DNA of 64,000 nt from Thermosynechococcaceae cyanobacterium MS004 (GCA_022402525.1 JAKRSB010000103.1:83304-147303), one strand, 5' to 3'; shown: positions 1-7,829, numbered from the stretch's first letter. Notes: generated from the letters alone by a model not told the origin. A program made the numbers and translations.

Positions 1-347
1 ATATAGCGCTCTAGATAGGCTTCATCCTGAAACAACGGCTGAAAGTCCATCACAATTAGATTCTTGACTTGCCCAAAGGAAAGAAAGTCGATCCCAAGAA
101 GGGGCAATTCGTACTGGTAATTTGGGTAAATAACGCAGTTAAAAATCTGGGCGCTAACCCCAGCATCAATGTAGGTGTAGCGAATTTTACGAAACTCAGG
201 ACATTGGTAACACCAGCTTTGAATCGTAGCAGGATGCTTACCCCGTTCGCTAACTTGAGACTCTAGCCCAGCCGGAATCGGACGGCTTTGTAAATCAAAC
301 CGATCCAGCAGCGATCTCTCTAGGTATTCTTGAAAAACTTTATACAT
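1..347 (-). CDS. pebA: 15,16-dihydrobiliverdin:ferredoxin oxidoreductase (PebA), N-terminal part
   Basis: The reading frame opens at an ATG at 347 and runs off the left edge, leaving 115 residues. PebA reduces biliverdin to 15,16-dihydrobiliverdin, the first committed step to phycoerythrobilin. The fragment shows the bilin-reductase pattern FRKIRYTYIDAG, then NCVIYPNYQYELPLLGIDF and MDFQPLFQDEAYLERY. The LLGIDFLSFG and LDFQPL-type segments resemble PebA more than PebB, which has a GGDL segment at that place. In the usual pebA-pebB order pebB would lie just outside the left edge. The gene follows an S-type lyase on the same strand and sits beside the phycoerythrin operons, which fits pigment supply. 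PebB or another family member remains possible because only half the protein is visible. Confidence 0.75.
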   Translation of the reverse strand, partial: MYKVFQEYLERSLLDRFDLQSRPIPAGLESQVSERGKHPATIQSWCYQCPEFRKIRYTYIDAGVSAQIFNCVIYPNYQYELPLLGIDFLSFGQVKNLIVMDFQPLFQDEAYLERY

Positions 348-575
348 AGGGTTACAGATTTACAAAGAACATGCCTTTTAGAAATATGCGTACCAGGAAT
401 GTGATCACGGACTCAACTCTAAACGATAAAAGATCTGCTGATTTGGCAACCCGTGAGTATGAAAGAAAGTAACGATCCTTAATCCAGCCCAGCGCAATCA
501 CAAATAAATTGAAATTCAACCCCAGTTTTGAGTCCCCAGCCCCCCAATATCCAGTCTCAATATCCAGTCCGGAAG
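348..575. other. Spacer between pebA and the S-type lyase
   Basis: This 228-base AT-rich spacer has no convincing coding frame. Short near-repeats occur close to its right end (the words CCCAGCC/CCCCAATATCCAGTC and ATATCCAGTC appear twice). No clear terminator was seen. Confidence 0.4.
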
Positions 576-1163
576 CTAACCAATCCGAGCCTGATTGAAC
601 TCAACCATAGCGGCGAGATCGGCATCTAGAATACAGCGGCGCTCTGAGCAGTAGGTCATTAAATAAATTCCATCCATCATCCGAACGGTACTGACACGCA
701 CCCGAAAATCATCGGTAATAAACCAGCAGCGCTCCTGGCCTTGATTTTGCTCATAGTCTGTATCAATGGTGAGGATGCCATCTTGGCCAAACCAGTAGCG
801 GCTGATGACGGGAATTTTTTCAACATAGCCTTGACTGCGGAAGAGCTTCCCAGTACGTCCTGTCTCATCATCGGGAACATCCACAAGGATAGCTGCCTGA
901 TCAGGATTGGGTTCTGACGGTGACGGATGAGCTTGCCATAGAAAGCTCGCTCCTCCAGCCGCGATCGCTGGGTCAAGACCTTGGCACTCACAAACTTGTT
1001 GAATCGCAGCATCCCCAGGTTCAACACTTTGCACAAACAGCTTCGACTCCCCAGACTGGTCGGCCGCAGCCCTGTCAAAATGATGCACCGTTCGCTGAGT
1101 AAACCAAACACCCGTGCTTTTACGAAAAAACTCCATCATCGTTTTGGGTGCAACAAACGGCAT
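576..1163 (-). CDS. S-type phycobilin lyase (CpcS/CpeS/CpeU family, probably CpeU-like)
   Basis: This 195-residue protein belongs to the CpcS/CpeS family of lipocalin-fold lyases, which attach bilins to the central Cys (82-type) of phycobiliproteins. Family features visible are MMEFFRKSTGVWFTQRTVHH at the N-terminus, a core ending in GKLFRSQGYVEKIPVISRYW, a DTDYEQNQGQERCWFITDDF segment and the late RVSTVRMMDG strand. The start is the ATG at 1163, preceded by a GAGAGGTGA-type ribosome site; an upstream in-frame start at 1178 is less likely. It is distinct from the CpeS at 7269-7796, so the locus carries two S-type lyases. By analogy with other phycoerythrin clusters it would be CpeU, but the subtype cannot be fixed by eye. 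It may be cotranscribed with pebA downstream. Confidence 0.8.
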   Translation of the reverse strand: MPFVAPKTMMEFFRKSTGVWFTQRTVHHFDRAAADQSGESKLFVQSVEPGDAAIQQVCECQGLDPAIAAGGASFLWQAHPSPSEPNPDQAAILVDVPDDETGRTGKLFRSQGYVEKIPVISRYWFGQDGILTIDTDYEQNQGQERCWFITDDFRVRVSTVRMMDGIYLMTYCSERRCILDADLAAMVEFNQARIG

Positions 1164-1378
1164 TGAATCACCTCTCACTCAATAACAGCATGGGAGCCCT
1201 TCAATCCTAGGTTGATGAAAACCTATGCTGATAAAAGTCTATGCTGATACCAAGACGCACTGGTATCAAGCACTCATCCTGTCATCACGCCTATCTATTC
1301 GCTCCACTCATCTGCATTTAATCAGCACTCAACTAATAAGCGCTCAACACAGATAAGTACTTAGCACAGACCCCATTC

Positions 1379-2212
1379 ATGGTGAACCCATCCATCGCGG
1401 CTCAATCGCAAGAAACGCCAGAACGACAAAATAGAGCGCAAGCACTTTTCGAAAAACTCAGTCTAGGGCAATCACCCGTTCAGGCTGATTTTTATCAATT
1501 TGATTTCAGCAATCTGAATCTACAGCAGATCAACTTGACGCAGGCCATTCTGTTACGAGCCAATCTGCAAGGTGCGGATCTCAGCAATGCGTCTTTACAA
1601 GAGGCTGATCTACGAGGGGCAGATTTGAGTGGGTCTGTACTCAGGCAGAGCAATCTGGGCGGTGCCTGTCTGTACCGCGCTAACTTATGCGGAGCCGACT
1701 TGACTGGAGCTGACCTGATGGGTGCCAAACTCCAAAACGCACGCTACGACAGCAAAACGAAGTTTCCATCTGACTTTGCCTATCGATCCTCTGGGGCGAT
1801 TGGGCCAGGAGCCACTTTGAATGGAGCGCCTCTGAATACGGCTAATCTCAAACAGGCCGATCTCCACGGCGCTTCGCTGCTGGGAGCATACTTAGGAGGC
1901 GCAGACTTAACGGGGGCAAATCTGAGCTATGCGCGTCTGGTACAGGCCGATCTCCGCAGTGCTTGGTTGACGGGAGCCTTTTTACGTGGGGCGCGTCTCA
2001 ATGGAGCAAACTTGGCAGGGGTTGACTTGCGGGCAGCGGACTTGACCGATACGGAGTTTGAACAGTTTGAAAGCATAGCGGGTGCAGACTTTACTCAGGT
2101 TCAGGGACTGACTGAATCTATGCGTGCAACGCTACTGAAGCAGCCCGCCCACGAACTCGATACACCTCATCCGCTCACCCTGCACACAACACGAGAAAGC
2201 CTTATCCGTTAG
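1379..2212 (+). CDS. Pentapeptide-repeat protein
   Basis: The 277-residue protein is built largely of A(N/D)LXX pentapeptides in two blocks, about residues 55-120 and 155-225, for example RANLQGADLSNASLQEADL. Such repeats form a right-handed quadrilateral beta helix. A non-repeat stretch around 121-150 (YDSKTKFPSDFAYRSSGA) separates the blocks, and the C-terminal 45 residues are outside the fold. There is no signal peptide or membrane segment, so it is probably cytoplasmic. It opens the plus-strand gene series that leads into the phycoerythrin locus. Its biochemical role is unknown; this arrangement is common in cyanobacterial pentapeptide proteins, and the location only weakly suggests a link to phycobilisomes. 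Confidence 0.85.
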   Translation: MVNPSIAAQSQETPERQNRAQALFEKLSLGQSPVQADFYQFDFSNLNLQQINLTQAILLRANLQGADLSNASLQEADLRGADLSGSVLRQSNLGGACLYRANLCGADLTGADLMGAKLQNARYDSKTKFPSDFAYRSSGAIGPGATLNGAPLNTANLKQADLHGASLLGAYLGGADLTGANLSYARLVQADLRSAWLTGAFLRGARLNGANLAGVDLRAADLTDTEFEQFESIAGADFTQVQGLTESMRATLLKQPAHELDTPHPLTLHTTRESLIR

Positions 2213-2249
2213 CTTCAGGCCTATTGGCGAATGAATAAACGCAGCAGGC

Positions 2250-2275
2250 AGCACATTCTAGGCAGCACATTCTGC
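2250..2275 (+). repeat. Tandem duplicate GGCAGCACATTCT
   Basis: A 13-base word occurs twice, with only two bases between the copies, in the spacer after the pentapeptide gene. It is one of many small duplications with unrelated units in this window. Confidence 0.6.
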
Positions 2276-2344
2276 TGATCGTTCCGAAGGCGATCGCATG
2301 GCAAAATGGGCGCAGTCTCCCGTTGTTTACGTCCCAGTTCAGTC

Positions 2345-2941
2345 ATGGCAATACCCCAACCCCCCCTTAGCGATCGCATTCTTGCCCTGATTGCGGCATC
2401 GCGCATTGTCAGCTTTCAGACCTGGCACCCTGACTACAGCACCGAGGCTTTACAGGTGTTTCAGGCGACGGATGATGCACGTCAATATCTCAGCGATGCC
2501 GATTTTGCCCAGCTCAATCAGCTCGCGACACCTGATCCAGCGCTGATTTCCCTCGCCCAAGCCCTGCGCGATCGCAGTGGCGGCATTGTGGATGAGGCTA
2601 GGGCTACAGTGTTAGAAAGCTTTCCTGCCATTACCCAACCAGGGGGCGGACTTTATCCTGCTGAGCGGGCTACAGCCTGCTGGCGAGATTTTTGGCATTT
2701 CCTCCGCTGCATTACCTACGGTATTGCGGGACAGCGTACAGACTACTTGAGTACCCAAGGGCTCCAGGCAATGGAAGAACTCTATCAGGCTCTCCAAGTG
2801 CCGCTAGCGGCCATGATTGTGGGACTAGAAGGGGTTAAAACAGCCAGCCTTAAACCCATGTCCCCTGAGGAACAGGAGATGCTGCACCCCTACTTTGATC
2901 CGTTAATTGAGGCGCTTAAACAGTTCCGTCCAGCAGCCTAG
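2345..2941 (+). CDS. Divergent phycobilisome-family (globin-like) protein with conserved bilin-type Cys
   Basis: The 198-residue protein shows the phycobiliprotein core in its second half. AERATACWRDFWHFLRCITY aligns with the segment around Cys-82 of phycobiliproteins ([19 protein letters not shown] in the CpeB of this window), keeping Cys112, Arg114 and Asp115. It is followed by a helix pattern matching [14 protein letters not shown] (here LQAMEELYQALQVP). The start is the ATG at 2345; upstream in-frame codons lack a ribosome site. It is longer at the N-terminus and much more divergent than CpeA or CpeB. It could be a minor biliprotein, a chaperone or decoy for bilin transfer, or an assembly factor. 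No function is proven. It lies among lyase and linker genes and ends inside a strong hairpin. Confidence 0.7.
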   Translation: MAIPQPPLSDRILALIAASRIVSFQTWHPDYSTEALQVFQATDDARQYLSDADFAQLNQLATPDPALISLAQALRDRSGGIVDEARATVLESFPAITQPGGGLYPAERATACWRDFWHFLRCITYGIAGQRTDYLSTQGLQAMEELYQALQVPLAAMIVGLEGVKTASLKPMSPEEQEMLHPYFDPLIEALKQFRPAA

Positions 2942-2979
2942 CGTTGGGCTGTGCGGCTGGATGGCCCAACGCTAGGCTG
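2934..2979 (+). terminator. Perfect 16-bp hairpin overlapping a stop codon
   Basis: The arms 2934-2949 and 2964-2979 are perfectly complementary (CAGCCTAGCGTTGGGC) with a 14-base loop. The left arm includes the TAG stop of the phycobilisome-family gene. No T-run follows, so it may act as an RNA-stabilising 3' end or a factor-dependent terminator rather than a classical intrinsic one. Confidence 0.6.
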
Positions 2980-3084
2980 CCACATTCTGGATGGATAAAT
3001 CTACAGACTGTCCCCGAAAACAGCCTTAGCCTACACTAAAAATGTGAAGTTTTATAAACGTTTTCAGAAATCTGAGGATTGCCG

Positions 3085-3576
3085 ATGGATGGACGAATGC
3101 TGCTCTCTCATAACTTTGACCTGTCTACTGAGGCTATCCCCCCGCTCGGCCGAGAAGACTTTGCGGCAATCTTTCAGCAGGGATTAGCCAGTCATAGCCC
3201 TCAGATCCGCTGTAGATTGATTCAACATCCCCATTGGGTGGTTGAGATTCGCTTTCCCACGCCAGTCTATTCGCCTGCCCAGGTCGGAACCTACTGTGCC
3301 GAAGCCCTAGCGCAGCACCGCCGCGCCCAGGCGCTAGCCCCAGATCTCACCCCAGATCTCAACCTAGATTTACTGGTACTAGGGGGGCTAAAATCTACTC
3401 CGCCGACCAGTGCCGACCCTGAAGCGTTACAGCCAGGAGAATGGGGGATAGATGTGGTTGAAACGCCGTCAGCAGAGGCTTTTTTGACCGCGATCGCTTG
3501 GGAATCTACCCTAAAACAGAAGCCTGACGCTGAGGTTTTTAAGGTTGAGTGTTTGGCTGTATTAGGCCGTCATTGA
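3085..3576 (+). CDS. Conserved-looking hypothetical protein in the phycoerythrin locus
   Basis: This is a 163-residue soluble protein of unknown family. The ATG at 3085 is preceded at six bases by GAGGA, which favours it over the TTG at 3079. The N-terminal part reads like a structured domain (FAAIFQQGLASHSPQIRCRL, then HPHWVVEIRFPTPVYSPAQV). The middle (residues 85-98) contains a duplicated PDLTPDLNLDL segment encoded by a small DNA repeat. No catalytic motif, signal peptide or membrane segment is seen. It stops 12 bases before the following HEAT gene, so the two are very likely cotranscribed. Its position between a phycobilisome-family protein and a HEAT lyase-like protein suggests a role in phycobiliprotein biogenesis, by context only. 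Confidence 0.7.
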   Translation: MDGRMLLSHNFDLSTEAIPPLGREDFAAIFQQGLASHSPQIRCRLIQHPHWVVEIRFPTPVYSPAQVGTYCAEALAQHRRAQALAPDLTPDLNLDLLVLGGLKSTPPTSADPEALQPGEWGIDVVETPSAEAFLTAIAWESTLKQKPDAEVFKVECLAVLGRH

Positions 3577-3588
3577 AGGCAGGAACGT

Positions 3589-4293
3589 ATGACAGACCGC
3601 GATCGCCAACCTCAACTCGAAGCATGGCTGCAATCGGGCAGTATCTATGAGCGCAAACAGGCCATTGACGCCTTTGCTCAGTGGCCTGCGGAGGTCGCCG
3701 TTCCGATTCTGGCTCGCCTTGCCACCGCACCAGAGTTCCTCTGCCGTCGTTTTGCGGTCATGGGGCTGGGCAACCATCGCACCGATGAATCCTTTCAGGC
3801 GCTGCAAACGCTGATGGCCAACGAAAAAGACCAAAACGTGCTGGCAGAAATTGCCAACGCCCTCTTTGATTTTGGCGATCGCGCGATTCCCTTGCTCCAA
3901 GAGCTGTTTGGGCGCACCCCCCACTGGCTCACTCGCCAAACCATTCTTTCGGTGCTGATGGAAGCCCATCAGGATGAAGTGCTGCTTGCGGTTATTCAAG
4001 AAGCGCTCCAGGATGAAACGCAAACGGTTAAAGAAACCGCCATTCTAGCCCTAGGCAGTCTGCTCAATGGAGCCGTACAGCATCAAGCGCTCGATCTGCT
4101 GCTACAGCTCACGCAGACCGATCACTGGCGCGATCGCTGGCGTGCCGCTACCGCCCTCCGACTTTCGTCTAGCCCCATGGCTCGTCAAACCCTAGCGCGC
4201 CTTCAGCAAGATCCGAATCACTACGTTGCCGCAGCAGCTCTAGAAGCCTTTGTCTCATCCCCGACCGAATCCTCAGACTCCACAGGCTCATGA
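3589..4293 (+). CDS. HEAT-repeat protein, PBS-lyase-like
   Basis: The 234-residue protein consists of about six HEAT-like helix pairs, for example PAEVAVPILARLATAPEFLC, then VLAEIANALFDFGDRAIPLL and VKETAILALGSLLNG. This is the fold of the E/F-type bilin lyases and of NblB-like proteins. It is close to NblB in length, but no signature separates a lyase from a scaffold. The gene follows the unknown protein at 3085 by 12 bases and ends about 320 bases before cpeC. A function in phycobiliprotein maturation or turnover is plausible from fold and location but is inferred. Confidence 0.7.
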   Translation: MTDRDRQPQLEAWLQSGSIYERKQAIDAFAQWPAEVAVPILARLATAPEFLCRRFAVMGLGNHRTDESFQALQTLMANEKDQNVLAEIANALFDFGDRAIPLLQELFGRTPHWLTRQTILSVLMEAHQDEVLLAVIQEALQDETQTVKETAILALGSLLNGAVQHQALDLLLQLTQTDHWRDRWRAATALRLSSSPMARQTLARLQQDPNHYVAAAALEAFVSSPTESSDSTGS

Positions 4294-4614
4294 TCTCCAG
4301 CCCAAGACTAAAGAATGAGATTTTGTTACATCAGTTGAAAAATTTCACAAAAATTCATGAACAACGCTCCAAAATTATAAGAATATAAAACCGGAGTTAT
4401 TTCGAAAGATCCCTCCCAAAACTTATTTCACATTCATTGCAGCATTCATACATTTGTAAAGACCAATTTCTTTTGAGTTAAGCGTTACAGACGTTTTACC
4501 TGTCTCTACCCAAAGCTTGTTGAGTCGGGGAGAGATTGAAATGTGGTTTACAGCGTGTGGTTTACAAACCAAAAAATATTACCTATCTACCAATCATTTA
4601 GGAGACGAGCGTCG
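4294..4614 (+). promoter_or_regulatory. Upstream region of the cpeC operon
   Basis: This 321-base non-coding AT-rich stretch precedes cpeC and must carry its promoter. The clearest element is a perfect direct repeat of the 11-mer TGTGGTTTACA at 4542-4552 and 4556-4566 (14-base period), about 50 bases before the start codon. An AGGAG ribosome site lies near 4601. No confident -10/-35 pair or known CcaR G-box was found by eye. Confidence 0.5.
4542..4566 (+). promoter_or_regulatory. Direct repeat TGTGGTTTACA x2 upstream of cpeC
   Basis: Two identical 11-mers are separated by GCG. Tandem direct repeats are typical of OmpR-class response-regulator sites, the class that controls cpe genes in chromatically acclimating strains. 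The repeat could equally be one of the random micro-duplications seen throughout the window. Confidence 0.4.
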
Positions 4615-5472
4615 ATGCCCTTTGGACCAGCTTCCCGCCTTGGCGTCAGCCTGTTTGATGAAACTCCTCCCTTAGAGTGGGTTGCCAGTGCCTCTGAAAC
4701 AGATCGTGAAGCCCTTATTCGGGCCGTCTATCGACAGGTGCTCGGCAATGCCTACGTCATGGAAAGCGAGCGCGCTACGGTTCCCGAATCTCAATTTAAG
4801 CGGGGAGAACTCAGCGTTCGAGAGTTTATTCGCACCATTGCCAAGTCCGACCTGTATCAATCTCGATTTTTCTCTAGCTGCGCTCGCTATCGGGCCATTG
4901 AGCTAAATTTCAGGCACTTTCTGGGTCGTCCTCCTCTCAATCTTGAGGAGATGCGCTTTCACAGCACAATTTTGGATACCGAGGGTTACGAAGCTGAAAT
5001 TGACTCCTACCTCGACAGCGACGAGTATCAAACGACCTTTGGCGAAAATATCGTTCCCTATATCCGAGGCTATAAAACTGAAGCTTGCCAAAGCATGGTG
5101 CAGTTTACCCACACCTTCCAACTGGTGCGCGGTGCTTCAAGCAGCAGCTTAAAGGGTGATCTGGCCGGCAAAAGTCCGAAGCTTAACGCCCTAGTTATTC
5201 AAGAAACTGCGGTTCCTGTGGTGTCTCCTGCTGGAAGTGGTGCGGTCTTCCGTGATCCAGGTAGCGCCCGTACTCGTTTGGGTTCTGGTGCTTCAGAGGA
5301 TGGCAAGATCTACCGGATTGAGGTGACGGGCTACCGCGCCAAGACCTTTAACAGCATCTCCCGATTCCGGACAGCGAACAAGGTTTACCTCGTACCCTAC
5401 AACAAGCTTTCCGAAGAGTATCAGCGCATTCATCGTCAAGGCGGCGTTATTGCCAGCATTACTGCGGTCTAG
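4615..5472 (+). CDS. cpeC: Phycoerythrin-associated rod linker CpeC
   Basis: CpeC joins phycoerythrin hexamers within phycobilisome rods. The 285-residue protein starts MPFGPASRLGVSLFDETPPL, the typical CpeC opening. A PBS linker domain covers about residues 25-150 (IRAVYRQVLGNAYVMESE, FIRTIAKSDLYQSRFF, IELNFRHFLGRPP), and a CpcD-like capping domain covers about 230-285 (YRIEVTGYRAKTFNSISRF). The start is ATG 4615 behind an AGGAG site; a GTG at 4543 in frame is a spurious extension through the direct repeat. It heads the rod-linker series, with cpeD 85 bases downstream. Expression is expected to depend on light colour as in other phycoerythrin makers, which the sequence alone does not show. 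Confidence 0.93.
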   Translation: MPFGPASRLGVSLFDETPPLEWVASASETDREALIRAVYRQVLGNAYVMESERATVPESQFKRGELSVREFIRTIAKSDLYQSRFFSSCARYRAIELNFRHFLGRPPLNLEEMRFHSTILDTEGYEAEIDSYLDSDEYQTTFGENIVPYIRGYKTEACQSMVQFTHTFQLVRGASSSSLKGDLAGKSPKLNALVIQETAVPVVSPAGSGAVFRDPGSARTRLGSGASEDGKIYRIEVTGYRAKTFNSISRFRTANKVYLVPYNKLSEEYQRIHRQGGVIASITAV

Positions 5473-5557
5473 GACGCTGTCTTGAAAATTTGTCATTAGA
5501 ATAGGCGTTTTTGTTCTGTTTACTTTTTGTGTTGTTTACTTTAGGGAGTAGATTTTA

Positions 5558-6307
5558 ATGGCCTCTCTGACAGCAATTGAACTCTGGCCCACCAGTAGTT
5601 TGGAAGATGTACAAGTTGTGATTCGCGCTGTTTACAAGCAGGTATTGGGCAACCCCCACGTCATGGACAGCGAACGCCTGACGACGCTGGAGTCTCAATT
5701 GTGTGATCGCTCCATTAGCGTCCGTGAATTTGTGCGAGGTGTGGCAAAGTCTACATTTTACCGCAGCCGTTATTTTGAGTCCTGTGCGCCCTACCGCTTT
5801 GTAGAGCTTAACTTTTTTCATCTGCTGGGTCGGGCACCCCAAGACCAGCGGGAAATTTCGGAGCATATTGTGCGCTGCGTGGCCGAGGGGTATGACGCTG
5901 AAATTGATTCCTACATCGACAGTAGTGAATATCAGGCTGCCTTTGGCGAAAATGTAGTGCCCTATGACCGTGGCAAGAGTAGCGAAGCCAACCCCAAACA
6001 GGTGGGCTACAACCACATTTTTGCCCTCGACCGTGGCCCTGCCCAAATTGATAGCGCAGTTAAAGCGTCCCAGCTCGTCTATGCTGTAGCCACCAACAGC
6101 GCCACCGCCATTAAGCCCGCATCGGCTACCGTCATTGGCTCTGGTACCGAAAAACGGTTCAAAATCGTGGTCTCTGGCGCAAAATTTGACAGCCCCCGTC
6201 GAGTGAGCACCACGGAATATATTGTCTCGGCAAGCAAGATGACCCCGCAAATTCAGCGGATTAATCGCACCTCCGGCAAAATTGTCAGCATCACCGAAAT
6301 TTCATAG
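5558..6307 (+). CDS. cpeD: Phycoerythrin-associated rod linker CpeD
   Basis: The 249-residue linker has a PBS linker domain from about residue 15 to 145 (VIRAVYKQVLGNPHVMDSER, VELNFFHLLGRAPQDQ, AEIDSYIDSSEYQAAFGEN) and a CpcD-like domain at about 190-249 (RFKIVVSGAKFDSPRRVSTT). It opens MASLTAIELWPTSSLEDVQ, characteristic of CpeD. It places phycoerythrin hexamers at a defined position along the rod. A TTAGGGAGTAG ribosome region precedes the ATG. It is followed by an intrinsic-terminator-like hairpin before cpeE, so part of the transcription may stop here. Confidence 0.92.
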   Translation: MASLTAIELWPTSSLEDVQVVIRAVYKQVLGNPHVMDSERLTTLESQLCDRSISVREFVRGVAKSTFYRSRYFESCAPYRFVELNFFHLLGRAPQDQREISEHIVRCVAEGYDAEIDSYIDSSEYQAAFGENVVPYDRGKSSEANPKQVGYNHIFALDRGPAQIDSAVKASQLVYAVATNSATAIKPASATVIGSGTEKRFKIVVSGAKFDSPRRVSTTEYIVSASKMTPQIQRINRTSGKIVSITEIS

Positions 6308-6315
6308 TTTTTTGT

Positions 6316-6345
6316 GCGGATGGGCGTTGCTCATCCGCATTTTTT
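6316..6345 (+). terminator. Intrinsic terminator between cpeD and cpeE
   Basis: The arms GCGGATG (6316-6322) and CATCCGC (6332-6338) form a stem with a 9-base loop, followed at once by ATTTTTT and then a second long T-run to 6357. The shape is that of a rho-independent terminator only eight bases after the cpeD stop, inside what is usually one linker operon. Confidence 0.75.
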
Positions 6346-6402
6346 AATTTTTTTTTTGAGCTAACCTATTCAACCTCATTTATTAATAGGAACAATAGAG
6401 CC

Positions 6403-7161
6403 ATGGCACTTTGGTTAGAATCCGAGTCAGTTGAGCTACGACCCAATGCAACCGAAGACGATCTACAGTCCGTGATTCGTGCTGTGTATCGTCAAGTGTT
6501 AGGTAATGCCCATGTGTTAGACAGTCAACGATTGACCAATGCAGAATCTCAACTCCGCAATGGCGATATTACCGTCCGGGATTTTGTCCGCACCGTGGCT
6601 CAGTCTGACCTGTATCGCGTCCGCTGTTTTGAAACAGCGTCTCCATACCGCTTTATTGAACTCAATTTTAAGCATCTGCTCGGTCGTGCACCCCAAGATC
6701 AGGCTGAAATTGCAGCTCACGTTCAGCTATACAATAGCCAAGGCTACAGTGCTGAAATTGACTCCTATCTTGACAGTGATGAGTACATCGCCAACTTTGG
6801 CGACAACGGCGTGCCGACAGTTCGCGGCAATCGCACCCAGATCGGTATCAAAAATGTCGGGTTTAACCGCACTTTTGCCCTCAATCGCGGGTATGCGGCC
6901 AACGATATCGGTAAGGCAGCTCAGCTCATCAGCGACTTAGGCAGCAATCTCCCCACTAAAATTGTGGCTCCTGCACGGGCTTCGGGTGCCTACAGCAATA
7001 CGGGCAAGCGATTCCGCGTTTCAGTTGCAAAAGCAAGCTATGGGAGACGGGTCACTCAGAGTACCGCAACCTTTGAAGTAGCCTATGCGCAGCTTTCTCA
7101 AAATATTCAAAATATCCAAAAGACAGGCGGTAAAATTCTCAGCATTACTTCAGTGGCTTAA
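6403..7161 (+). CDS. cpeE: Phycoerythrin-associated rod linker CpeE
   Basis: The 252-residue linker opens MALWLESESVELRPNATEDD, the CpeE pattern, with a PBS linker domain to about residue 145 (VIRAVYRQVLGNAHVLDSQR, IELNFKHLLGRAPQDQAEI) and a CpcD-like domain at the C-terminus (KRFRVSVAKASYGRRVTQST). It is probably the linker of the most distal phycoerythrin hexamer, expressed from readthrough past the hairpin after cpeD or from its own promoter in the 95-base spacer. A weak TAGGAACAATAG ribosome region precedes the ATG. Confidence 0.92.
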   Translation: MALWLESESVELRPNATEDDLQSVIRAVYRQVLGNAHVLDSQRLTNAESQLRNGDITVRDFVRTVAQSDLYRVRCFETASPYRFIELNFKHLLGRAPQDQAEIAAHVQLYNSQGYSAEIDSYLDSDEYIANFGDNGVPTVRGNRTQIGIKNVGFNRTFALNRGYAANDIGKAAQLISDLGSNLPTKIVAPARASGAYSNTGKRFRVSVAKASYGRRVTQSTATFEVAYAQLSQNIQNIQKTGGKILSITSVA

Positions 7162-7167
7162 TTACTC

Positions 7168-7236
7168 ACAAATCTTGATCACTCACAGGTCTTAGTCACT
7201 CACAAGTCTTAGTCACTCACAGGCCTTAGTGACTTA
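7168..7236 (+). repeat. Degenerate tandem repeat (about 18 bp, 4 copies) between cpeE and cpeS
   Basis: The unit is close to CACTCACAGGTCTTAGT and is repeated four times with substitutions in the cpeE-cpeS spacer. It does not form an obvious hairpin. It resembles other small repeats in this window only in architecture, not in sequence. Confidence 0.75.
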
Positions 7237-7268
7237 CACGTTCAGCAAGAGGGGATGTCGAGCAACCG

Positions 7269-7796
7269 ATGGACATTGTGGACTTTGTTGCCCAATCGAT
7301 TGGACATTGGCGATCGCAGCGCAGTGCTCACCATTTGGCCTTTGCCCACTTTGAGGCCGTTCAGTCTGAGATTGATATCCTCTCGCTGTCCGTGGACGAT
7401 CCTGCCGTATTGGCCTTGTGCCAGACTTACGGAGTCGATCCGCAATTGGCTGTGTCACCGTTTCAGATGAGCTGGGAAGGTCATTCCGATTGGGAAGATA
7501 GCGAAGTGATCAAAGGGAGCTGTACCCTGGTTCCTGTCCCCAGTCCAGACCAACCCCAACGGGGAAAGCTCCTGCGCGATCAGGGCTATGCCGAAGAAAT
7601 TGCGGCAGCGGGCGATTACTACTTCACGAATGACGACACTTTTGTCTTAGTTACAGCCTATGAGCGGGCGGCGGCGGAAGAAAAAATCTGGTTTGTAAAC
7701 CCCAATGTCCGCTGCCGAGTTTCGCTGATCAAAACCAGTGCTGGCAGCGGCGTCGTCACAGCCTCCTTTTCCTCTGAAATTCGACAAACGCCCTAG
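7269..7796 (+). CDS. cpeS: Phycoerythrobilin lyase CpeS
   Basis: This 175-residue S-type lyase attaches phycoerythrobilin to the Cys-82-type site of phycoerythrin subunits, chiefly CpeB. Family features are MDIVDFVAQSIGHWRSQRSA at the start, HHLAFAHFEAVQSEI, GKLLRDQGYAEEIAAAGDYY, the TDDTF-like strand TNDDTFVLVTAYERAAAEEK and WFVNPNVRCRVSLI. The fold is a lipocalin-like barrel. The upstream AGAGGGG is distant from the ATG, so initiation may be weak. It lies in the order cpeE-cpeS-cpeT-cpeR known from other phycoerythrin operons. Confidence 0.9.
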   Translation: MDIVDFVAQSIGHWRSQRSAHHLAFAHFEAVQSEIDILSLSVDDPAVLALCQTYGVDPQLAVSPFQMSWEGHSDWEDSEVIKGSCTLVPVPSPDQPQRGKLLRDQGYAEEIAAAGDYYFTNDDTFVLVTAYERAAAEEKIWFVNPNVRCRVSLIKTSAGSGVVTASFSSEIRQTP

Positions 7797-7829
7797 GCTT
7801 TTGCCTCTCAACACTTTCATAAATGCGCC

